Positions 25,587 to 30,000 of a stretch of DNA of 30,000 nucleotides are shown piece after piece. The notes beneath the pieces were generated by a model that did no database searches, was not told the origin of the DNA, and worked only from the letters and a program-made list of their open reading frames with translations. How positions within the stretch are numbered: the stretch's first letter is position 1; the number at the start of each line of letters is the position of its first letter. This DNA comes from Chrysomallon squamiferum (Eukaryota; Mollusca; Gastropoda; Neomphalida; Peltospiridae). The DNA is taken from contig CM022671.1 in the NCBI GenBank assembly GCA_012295275.1, forward strand, positions 21,037,822-21,067,821. The letters run 5' to 3'. The position numbers were made by a program, and so were the translations under genes.

Positions 25587-26200
25587 CCCTACCTTCATTA
25601 CAGTTAGGTCCATACATAGTCGAATTTGCACACATCTCACATGCTGTGCCAGTGAATCCTGGCTAAAATGATAAAAACATAAAAATACTATTATCATCTT
25701 TGATTAATTTGGTTAAAATCATTTCATTTAGTTGTCATATCTCAGTTACTACATCAAGAATGTTAACTTTGTTGCAGTTATTATCTTCATCATGGTCATC
25801 ATCATCAACATCATCATCATTACTGGTGTCGTTATTGTTGTTGTTTTTATTGCTATTTGGAAATAATAATAATAACTTACATCACAATCGCAGAATCCCA
25901 AACCATCGATTCCTTCACTACAAAGTCCACGTTCATTGCAGGGCGTGTCGGCTCCCCCTGGACAGGCTGTTATAAATAAATAAAAATAAATAAATAAATA
26001 AAAATAAATAAATAAATAAATGAAAACAAAAGAACAGATCATATAAAATGTTCAAGGCATGGTGCATAAACGTCTTTAAATAATTAACAGTTATAAGTAA
26101 ACAAACATACACCTTATAATTATCACAGTTGTTCTTGTTATCATCGTGATTGTTACTGTTGTTTTTTATAATACGACATTAAACAAACAAACAAACAAAC

Positions 26201-26240
<40 letters not shown>

Positions 26241-26756
26241 AACCTTACAAATAAAAAAAAAAAAAAAAAAAAAAATAAATAAATAAATAAATAAAAAATA
26301 AAATAAAAAAATAAAAAAATAAAATATATATATAAATAAAAAAATATAAATAATAAACAAAAATAAAATAAAAATAAAACAAAATAAAATAAAATAAACC
26401 AAACTACACTATATAATTTTTTTAAAAACCTGAAAGATAAACAAACCTAAACACTCTTGTCCCCAGTATCCTTTGCAGCAGTATTTGATGACATCATCGC
26501 GATGACATCGATGGCGACACCCGGTCATCAAGAACGTTTTCACGTAAAATGTGCAGTCGGACACACCTTTCCCCGACGTCAGCTTCCTCGTTCCAGCTGG
26601 GCAGTCAACATCTTTATTTGTTTGACAGTCGACACAGCTGGTGTAAAATTTGTAATTTACGCTGCGCGAACAAAAGTTTACTGCAGTTTCAAGAGGCAAA
26701 ACACATAACATAGAAAGAATAACTTGAAAAATCAGTGTGCCCATCGAATGCTTCAT
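14783..26756 (-). CDS. STAB-like: Stabilin-like scavenger receptor (class H), 5' half, 20 exons
   Basis: Joining 20 exons by frame and GT-AG sites gives 2356 coding bases and 785 full codons without a stop. Order: signal peptide (about 1-25); stabilin cysteine module with CCKGYWGQEC (about 26-103); six EGF-like repeats (about 104-355); FAS1 domain 1 (about 361-505, with NGIIHVTNTLL near its end); FAS1 domain 2 (about 513-650); second cysteine module with CCDGFYSFDCLPCPGG (about 655-735); start of another EGF set (to 785). This order is that of vertebrate STAB1/STAB2, which are type I endocytic receptors for modified lipoproteins, hyaluronan (STAB2) and apoptotic cells. The ligand here is unknown, and orthology to one paralogue cannot be decided. 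EGF exons mostly have phase-1 borders, FAS1 exons all phase 0. Known stabilins are about 2500 residues, so roughly two thirds, including the Link domain and membrane segment, is not visible. Introns are 218-946 bases, AT-rich and full of simple repeats. Confidence 0.9.
15268..15354 (-). CDS. Stabilin exon 19: second cysteine module end, next EGF start
   Basis: Residues 720-748: RKCCDGFYSFDCLPCPGG then PCNNHGK. It repeats the CC.G....C..CPGG pattern at the exon 1/exon 2 junction. Acceptor acacag, donor gtatgt, phase 0. Confidence 0.92.
15402..15489 (+). repeat. Dispersed repeat, copy B (in stabilin intron 18)
   Basis: Partner of 13880-13965; see that entry for the shared words. Same orientation, about 1.5 kb apart. 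Confidence 0.8.
15581..15624. repeat. (TATC)n(TA)n microsatellite in intron 18
   Basis: Four TCTA units pass directly into about 14 TA units. Confidence 0.92.
16224..16319 (-). CDS. Stabilin exon 18: second cysteine module, middle
   Basis: Residues 688-719: SGCRYWVRVDGQLVVHIGCA then RMCVRTYT. The spacing of cysteines parallels DCTFYVKTF...GCRHRC in exon 1. Acceptor tttcag, donor gtaagt, phase 0. Confidence 0.88.
16360..16735. repeat. CA/TA-rich microsatellite cluster in intron 17
   Basis: Nearly the whole 477-base intron is made of (CA)n blocks (one of about 16 units at 16381-16411), (TA)n blocks and ACATAC units. The Y/V/C- and H/T-rich frames here are translations of it. Confidence 0.9.
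16797..16856 (-). CDS. Stabilin exon 17: second cysteine module, first part
   Basis: Residues 668-687: GSCSICYGNLKCPGPSDIPL. CxxC then CPGP parallels CVDC and CPAG in exon 1. Acceptor cttcag, donor gtatgt, phase 0. Confidence 0.88.
17406..17561 (-). CDS. Stabilin exon 16: end of FAS1 domain 2 and linker
   Basis: Residues 616-667. The second FAS1 box is degenerate: CQGGLYYHVENVLAPP instead of NGxIHVID. ILPHRCDIKTNRT follows, as in stabilins before the next cysteine module. Acceptor tttcaag, donor AGG|gtgcgt, phase 0. Confidence 0.9.
17583..17629 (+). repeat. Direct duplication, copy 1 (intron 15)
   Basis: Shares attccagaaatcagaaaa and gtcattcaaa with 17745-17790, 162 bases away. It lies about 20 bases upstream (in gene sense) of the exon 16 acceptor. 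Confidence 0.75.
17745..17790 (+). repeat. Direct duplication, copy 2 (intron 15)
   Basis: Partner of 17583-17629, same orientation. Confidence 0.75.
18211..18291 (-). CDS. Stabilin exon 15: FAS1 domain 2, middle
   Basis: Residues 589-615: IPVADLINRRQIRSVAGF and on to SVTDV. Acceptor tttcag, donor gtacgt, phase 0. Confidence 0.87.
18310..18505. repeat. About 50-bp tandem repeat, four copies, in intron 14
   Basis: The core gaaataacag (once gaattaacag) recurs at 18331, 18383, 18433 and 18483, spacing 50-52 bases. Flanks share atttacaaata and caattttaaaa-like words. Confidence 0.83.
18531..18583. repeat. Purine tract (AAG)n/(AAAG)n in intron 14
   Basis: Only A and G for about 50 bases on the + strand, so the stabilin pre-mRNA carries a pyrimidine tract soon after the exon 14 donor. 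Confidence 0.85.
18624..18674 (-). CDS. Stabilin exon 14: FAS1 domain 2 micro-domain exon
   Basis: Residues 572-588: GKEKLRTILENHVYEGK, matching FAS1 L..IL..HV..GK. At 51 bases it is the smallest exon found. Acceptor tttcag, donor gtatgt, phase 0. Confidence 0.9.
18748..18783. repeat. (AAT)n microsatellite in intron 13
   Basis: About 12 AAT units followed by ACA units. Confidence 0.9.
19134..19247 (-). CDS. Stabilin exon 13: FAS1 domain 2, first box
   Basis: Residues 534-571: NNITAFVPSNGILDALPEG, the first FAS1 box of domain 2. Acceptor gtttag, donor gtaagt, phase 0. Confidence 0.9.
19506..19568 (-). CDS. Stabilin exon 12: start of FAS1 domain 2
   Basis: Residues 513-533: ENLLTLIKAEGRYRRFLGLI. 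Small exon in phase 0; acceptor tattag, donor gtaagt. Confidence 0.88.
19859..20002 (-). CDS. Stabilin exon 11: FAS1 domain 1, C-terminal part
   Basis: Residues 465-512: includes ILQGNIMAANGIIHVTNTLL, the second FAS1 box (canonical NGxIHVID). Acceptor tttcaaag is preceded by a TTC/TTA microsatellite. Donor gtaatg, phase 0. Confidence 0.92.
20018..20064. repeat. (AAT)n(AAG)n microsatellite at the exon 11 acceptor
   Basis: AAT units then six AAG units. In gene sense this reads (CTT)n(ATT)n and forms the pyrimidine-rich stretch ahead of the exon 11 acceptor at 20003-20004. Confidence 0.9.
20856..20887. repeat. (TA)n microsatellite in intron 10
   Basis: About 15 uninterrupted TA units. Confidence 0.93.
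20949..21095 (-). CDS. Stabilin exon 10: FAS1 domain 1, middle
   Basis: Residues 416-464: LRQHMIIGELTLQTLLNHTL, matching the FAS1 L..H...G helix-strand region, then YTLQGV. Acceptor tgacag, donor gtcagt, phase 0. Confidence 0.9.
21381..21541. repeat. About 32-bp minisatellite, five copies, abutting the exon 9 donor
   Basis: Units start with gtcaggaatg, gtttggaatg, gtttggatta, gtttggaaag and gtttagaatg at 21381, 21412, 21444, 21483 and 21515 (spacing 31, 32, 39, 32) and share a gaaattagttttggta-like centre. In gene sense the array starts within 8 bases of the intron 9 donor at 21547-21548. Confidence 0.85.
21549..21713 (-). CDS. Stabilin exon 9: FAS1 domain 1, N-terminal part
   Basis: Residues 361-415. 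It holds the first conserved FAS1 box, GPFTVFASNDRGF, where the canonical form is FTVFAPTDxAF. Phase 0 at both ends. Donor gtaagt is followed at once by a 32-bp minisatellite. Confidence 0.92.
21807..21831. repeat. (TA)n microsatellite in intron 8
   Basis: About 12 TA units; a second TA run of similar length lies at 21916-21940 in the same intron. Confidence 0.9.
22162..22225 (-). CDS. Stabilin exon 8: end of the sixth EGF
   Basis: Residues 339-360: CTCNPGFAGDGKQKCYGNIL. Completes the last EGF before the FAS1 pair. Acceptor ttttcag, donor gtaagt, ends in phase 0. Confidence 0.92.
22675..22815. repeat. (CTAA)n and AAT/AAC cluster in intron 7
   Basis: Five CTAA units at 22675-22694 are followed by about 100 bases of mixed AAT, AGT and AAC units. 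Confidence 0.85.
22847..22983 (-). CDS. Stabilin exon 7: end of one EGF, start of the next
   Basis: Residues 294-338 and two further bases: SQCDCNSGYENYQPGVGC, then IDVCKLKPNQCHPNATC. Acceptor gtttcag, donor gtaagt, ends in phase 2. Confidence 0.92.
23135..23197. repeat. (AG)n microsatellite in intron 6
   Basis: About 31 uninterrupted AG units, preceded by TA units. Confidence 0.95.
23408..23620. repeat. Degenerate repeat with TGACGTAA core in intron 6
   Basis: The words agagaaaaatgatgtaatca (23408), agagaaaatgacgtaatcaa (23530) and agagaaaatgacgtaattaa (23587) head three similar stretches, each followed by AAATATA/AAATGT-like sequence. The last spacing is 57 and the first is 122, about twice that, so a decayed copy may lie between. 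TGACGTAA resembles a CRE/ATF site. Confidence 0.75.
23628..23824 (-). CDS. Stabilin exon 6: one and a half EGF-like repeats
   Basis: Residues 228-293: IDTCRSSPCGQFAVCESTG, CSCQTGYLGDGKIC, then INPCRINHGGC to ISPNK. Acceptor tttgtag, donor gtatga, ends in phase 0. A TGACGTAA-bearing repeat lies just inside the following intron. Confidence 0.92.
23825..24644 (-). other. Stabilin intron 5
   Basis: AT-rich, with a poly(A) run at about 24150-24190, TTTA units near 24439-24462 and an (AAT)n array at 24509-24559. The remainder is unique sequence without a recognisable exon. Confidence 0.6.
24509..24559. repeat. (AAT)n microsatellite in intron 5
   Basis: About 16 AAT units. Confidence 0.92.
24645..24764 (-). 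CDS. Stabilin exon 5: EGF-like repeat
   Basis: Residues 188-227, with CENVTCGNSSRC, CVCDIGYESDGNGSC. Phase 1 at both ends, so it is a self-contained module exon. Two N-glycosylation sequons (NVT, NSS). Acceptor gttacag, donor gtaaga. Confidence 0.92.
24783..24915. repeat. Compound AAAC/GAT/AGT/AGC/AAC repeat in intron 4
   Basis: A chain of different short units, closely resembling in makeup the compound tract at 1066-1190. It lies about 20 bases before the exon 5 acceptor in gene sense. Confidence 0.85.
25089..25184 (-). CDS. Stabilin exon 4: EGF-like repeat
   Basis: Residues 156-187, ECLCVNGMCSSGIHGNGSCD through CYSGYSGVFCDE. Phase 1 at both ends. Acceptor atttcag, donor gtatgt (chosen over the overlapping GA|gtgtat because only it keeps exon 5 in frame). 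Confidence 0.9.
25511..25583. repeat. (TC)n tract next to the exon 3 donor
   Basis: About 36 TC units. In gene sense it is (GA)n and starts about 8 bases after the GT of intron 3 (25591-25592). Confidence 0.95.
25593..25662 (-). CDS. Stabilin exon 3: EGF, second part
   Basis: Residues 133-155, PGFTGTACEMCANSTMYGPN and on to CNE, completing the first EGF and entering the next. Donor gtaggg lies 8 bases before a long GA tract inside intron 3. Ends in phase 1. Confidence 0.9.
25881..25966 (-). CDS. Stabilin exon 2: laminin-type EGF, first part
   Basis: Residues 104-132, reading ACPGGADTPCNERGLC and ending GFCDCD. CPGG after the CCKGYWG module is the stabilin signature. Acceptor ataacag, donor gtaagt, ends in phase 0. 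Confidence 0.92.
25973..26022. repeat. (AAAT)n at the exon 2 acceptor
   Basis: About 12 AAAT units. In gene sense this is (ATTT)n, ending a few bases before the acceptor AG at 25967-25968, and it supplies the pyrimidine-rich stretch. Confidence 0.9.
26180..26400. repeat. AAAC, CA, poly(A) and AAAAT cluster in intron 1
   Basis: Five AAAC units, about 17 CA units (26205-26236), an A run and then irregular AAAT/AAAAT units make up most of intron 1. Confidence 0.9.
26447..26756 (-). CDS. Stabilin exon 1: signal peptide and first cysteine module
   Basis: Codes for residues 1-103 plus one base. A Lys/His start and a hydrophobic core (LIFQVILSMLCVLPL) give a signal peptide likely cut near residue 25. 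CVDC, CPAG, GCRHRCHRD and CCKGYWGQEC follow, as at the N-terminus of stabilins. The donor is TTAG|gtttgt, the weakest-looking of the set. Met5 is an alternative start. Untranslated 5' exons may lie further upstream. Confidence 0.9.
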
Positions 26757-27219
26757 TCTCTTTTGTTTGTTTGTTTTGTTTATTTGGTTAGTTTGTTATT
26801 TTATTCAGTTCTTTATTTATGTATTTCTTTCTTTATTTCTTTTAATGTATATTTATTACCTTTTTTGTGGCTTTTCTATAATTTATTTATTTATTTATAT
26901 TATTGTAATTTATTTTATTTTTATTTATTTATTTTTTTTTTTTTGTTTATTTATTTGTTTTATTCTAATTAGTATTTATTCGATTTTTATTTATTACTAC
27001 CTGTTATGTTAATAAAAACTCAAAACGATTTGTGTGTTATTAAATTATCGAATCATGTAGTCGAATAACAAACAAATTTTCCTTTTAAATAAATCTCGTT
27101 AATGTAATTATTGAAAAAAACTACAAAAAGTTTGTTGTTGTATCTCGATAAAGTTTTTAAAAACCCATTTATTAAATCTGCATCTTCATCAAATAATCAT
27201 TATTTAAGAAGAAAAAAAA

Positions 27220-27270
<51 letters not shown>

Positions 27271-27992
27271 TAAAAAAAACTCTGAAAAAATAAATGAACA
27301 GAAAAAAAATTAAAAAAAATTCAGCAGACGAAGTATTTTATGTTATTCACTATTCCTTCTTTGTCAGATGATCCAGATAAACAAAATCTTGATATAATCC
27401 TGACACACAGAATCACAGACAGTGAAAAGAATTAGGTTCCGTAGAAGACATTTTAGAATTCACTGCACATATCGTAGATCATAAATGTTTTCTATTTAGA
27501 ACTATCCAGTAATACCCAAACTTTGTGCACGATAATAATTTTTAAAAATCTTTTTTCCACACGAAAACTTTTCCAAGATGGCACCATATAATCCGTCACA
27601 ATAGTTAATTACCAAAAATACGTGTATATTTCGCCACTATCAACTACTGAATGTTATATAAATTTCTTTTCGTGTGGCAAGTTCTCTTTGTTAATTATAA
27701 TTATGCATTGGTTAACAATCAAATCTCGTCGCACAGTGAAGTGTATTAGCTAGTTACTATCCACTTGCAAGTGTTTTAGGTCGTATCAAAACATCTCCGT
27801 GTCGTTTCTGAATTAAGCGTTTTGAATCTGCGCATAAATTTAGGACAAGAAGGAGTTATAACAGTCGTAGTAGTAAACGTAGTATAAGTTCTAATAACTA
27901 GTCTTTTAAATAGTTTAAGGTTACAGTAGCGGTAATATTTTGGAAATTGTCTAATTTTGTTGGCCAACGAAACTGTTATTAAATAATTATAA

Positions 27993-27995
<3 letters not shown>
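26757..27995. other. Region upstream of the stabilin start codon
   Basis: Bases 26757-27000 are T-rich TTTA repeats; 27220-27270 is (AAT)n. Bases 27340-27960 are more complex and should hold the stabilin promoter or 5' untranslated exons, but I cannot place a start site. A 63-codon minus-strand frame at 27776-27967 has no recognisable family and no clear splice to exon 1. The words ccaagatggc near 27575 resemble a YY1-type promoter site. Confidence 0.45.
27220..27270. repeat. (AAT)n microsatellite
   Basis: About 17 AAT units after an A run. Confidence 0.92.

Positions 27996-28052
<57 letters not shown>
27996..28052. repeat. (AAT)n microsatellite
   Basis: About 18 uninterrupted AAT units. 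Confidence 0.93.
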
Positions 28053-28057
<5 letters not shown>

Positions 28058-28122
28058 TTCACTGATTAATTAAAAAATAAAAACAACGAAAGAAAGTAGT
28101 AAGAAAGATGGAAATAAATAAC

Positions 28123-28126
<4 letters not shown>

Positions 28127-28174
<48 letters not shown>
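28127..28174. repeat. (AG)n microsatellite
   Basis: About 24 AG units. Confidence 0.95.
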
Positions 28175-28175
<1 letters not shown>

Positions 28176-28479
28176 ATTTTGAAGCTACATCTGAATGCAT
28201 GGATTTATACATATTTCACTTTGAGAGAACCCCGCTGAAATTCAAGAAGAAGGGAATTAAGTTGGTTGACAGACTTCCATGTGACTTGAGCAGATGCGGA
28301 AGCAACACTTAAGTGGAATAAAACTCGAATGGAATTATATATAGTTAAGACCAGTCAAAACTTAGTTTATTTGCAGCTTCATCGAGTTGCATGTTTAAAC
28401 AGATTGCTATCCCTTTCCCGTCTGGAGAGAAGCAGAAAACGAAAATGTAACATGAACTTTATATGAAGTTACTTGACGT

Positions 28480-28560
28480 TGTATTCTTTAGCTATAGCTT
28501 CTTAAACCGGAAATTTGCAACTGATGGACTTCCGGTCGGTTGGTTACTTACGAAATCATT
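28480..28560. promoter_or_regulatory. Promoter-like patch with a pair of inverted ETS-type sites
   Basis: accggaaat (28506-28514) and, on the other strand, accggaagt (28528-28536 read in reverse) face each other as a 7-bp inverted repeat. ACCGGAAGT is the ETS/GABP consensus, common in CpG-type animal promoters. The patch is GC-richer than its surroundings. Which gene it serves, if any, is unknown. Confidence 0.4.
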
Positions 28561-28578
28561 TACAACCAATACAACCGA

Positions 28579-28581
<3 letters not shown>

Positions 28582-28623
<42 letters not shown>
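28582..28623. repeat. (ATT)n microsatellite
   Basis: About 14 ATT units, followed after a gap by a T run near 28660. Confidence 0.92.
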
Positions 28624-28625
<2 letters not shown>

Positions 28626-28835
28626 TTAATTTAATATGGATATGTGTGTGCGGGTGTTTTTTTTTTTTTTTTTTTTTAAGACGTAATGAGAATTTCATAA
28701 CTATATGGCGGTTTATCGGGGGTCGACAGGAGATAAAACTTGATAAAACTTGATATAACTTTCACTTAATCAAATGGAAATAAAATGTATTATTAGTCAC
28801 TATTATTAATAATTAAGTAACTTGATCTAATTCAT

Positions 28836-28837
<2 letters not shown>

Positions 28838-28906
<69 letters not shown>

Positions 28907-29165
28907 AAAATAAACCAATTGTTCTTTTTTTTTTAAAAATATTAGCTATTATTTTTACTCTTGATGTAATAACATACGTAAATTATAATTATTTTATCTA
29001 TGAATGATTACAAAGTTGCACTACTGTTGGGTTTTTTCATTTTCTTTTTTCATTGTTTAAATAGTACACATATATACTTTTTAAAAGTTATTTTTCCTTT
29101 CTTTGAAAAAGGAAAATATTAATTTAAAACAGACGATATCACTAAAACAAAACACTTAAAACGTG

Positions 29166-29207
<42 letters not shown>

Positions 29208-29442
29208 TTTTTTAAATATTAGCTATTATTTTTACTCTTGATGTAATAACATACGTAAATTATAATTATTTTATCTATGAATGATTACAAAGTTGCACTA
29301 CTGTTGTTTTTTTTCATTTTCTTTTTTCATTGTTTAAATAGTACACATATATACTTTTTAAAAGTTATCTTTCCTTTCTTTGAAAAAGGAAAATATTAAT
29401 TTAAAACAGACGATATCACTAAAACAAAACACTGAAAACGTG

Positions 29443-29504
<62 letters not shown>

Positions 29505-29775
29505 AAAATAAACCAATTTGTTTTTTTTTTTTAAATATTAGCAATTATTTTTACTCTTGATGTAATAACATACGTAAATTATAATTATTTTATCTATGAA
29601 TTATGATTACAAAGTTGCACTACTGTTGGTTTTTTTTTTTTTTTTTTTTTTCATTTTTTTTTTTCATTGTTTAAACAGTACGCATATATACTTTTTAAAA
29701 GTTATCTATTCCTTTCTTTGAAAAAGGAAAATATTAATTTAAAACAGACGATATCACTAAAACAAAACACTGAAA
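28838..29775. repeat. Tandem triplication: about 270-bp units separated by (AG)n
   Basis: Three near-identical unique segments lie at 28903-29168, 29203-29445 and 29501-29775, each preceded by an AG tract (28838-28902, 29169-29202, 29446-29500). Shared words in order include tttttactcttgatgtaata, catacgtaaattataatt, acaaagttgcactactgttg and aaacagacgatatcac. Repeat-to-repeat spacing is 277 and then 319, the difference coming mostly from the AG and T runs. Copies 1 and 3 begin tttgaaaataaaccaatt, which copy 2 lacks. Copies 2 and 3 share gttatct where copy 1 has gttattt. No open frame or known element is recognised. Confidence 0.93.
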
Positions 29776-30000
29776 TAATTATTTTACAATAAACATTTAC
29801 ATGTACAAATGTTTACAATCGACTTCCTGTATCACAGATAGTCGAGAACCGACAAGTAAATGGAGGATAGGTTTTGTAAACTGCTTGTCCAAAATAATAA
29901 AACATTATACACGATAAAAGTCAACATTTTAAAAACTTTTTTCTAGTAGAATTTTAATAGGTCAAATGATCTCGAATACAATTTTGCAATATTGAAAAAT
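29776..30000. other. Unique AT-rich sequence at the right edge
   Basis: I see no gene, repeat or site here that I can support. Confidence 0.5.

Noticed and set aside
27776-27967. 63-codon minus-strand frame upstream of stabilin
   Set aside because: Basic and Thr-rich without a domain; no convincing donor that would splice it in frame to exon 1, which has its own start and signal peptide.

Overview
The window looks like nuclear DNA of an invertebrate animal, most likely a lophotrochozoan and perhaps a mollusc. The basis is a split gene with canonical GT-AG introns, very AT-rich non-coding DNA crowded with microsatellites, a lineage-style FMRFamide-receptor-like GPCR, and an invertebrate stabilin. 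The taxon is an inference; no single sequence here proves it.

Layout. Bases 1-2904 are intergenic: AT-rich DNA with a more complex block at about 1590-2340 just upstream of the first gene. An intronless class A neuropeptide-type GPCR of 390 residues lies on the + strand at 2905-4077. Bases 4078-14782 hold no exon I can recognise, only microsatellites, a degenerate 46-bp minisatellite, a 38-bp tandem repeat and a few complex non-coding blocks. From 26756 down to 14783 on the - strand runs the 5' half of a stabilin gene (scavenger receptor class H). I assembled 20 exons by reading frame and splice sites: 2356 coding bases, 785 complete codons, no internal stop, all phases consistent. The protein starts with a signal peptide, then has a stabilin cysteine module, six EGF-like repeats, two fasciclin (FAS1) domains, a second cysteine module and the start of the next EGF set. 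The remaining FAS1/EGF sets, Link domain, membrane segment and tail expected of a full stabilin are not visible. Bases 26757-30000 lie upstream of the stabilin start codon: simple repeats, a promoter-like patch with two ETS-type sites, and a threefold tandem repeat of about 270-bp units separated by long GA tracts.

The two genes are convergent and I see no functional link: one is a candidate peptide receptor, the other a candidate endocytic/adhesion receptor. I found no wholly new system. The points most worth checking are the missing 3' half of stabilin, with an in-frame stop built into the last visible splice donor; the loss of several hallmark residues in the GPCR; and the dense repeats placed directly at stabilin splice sites.
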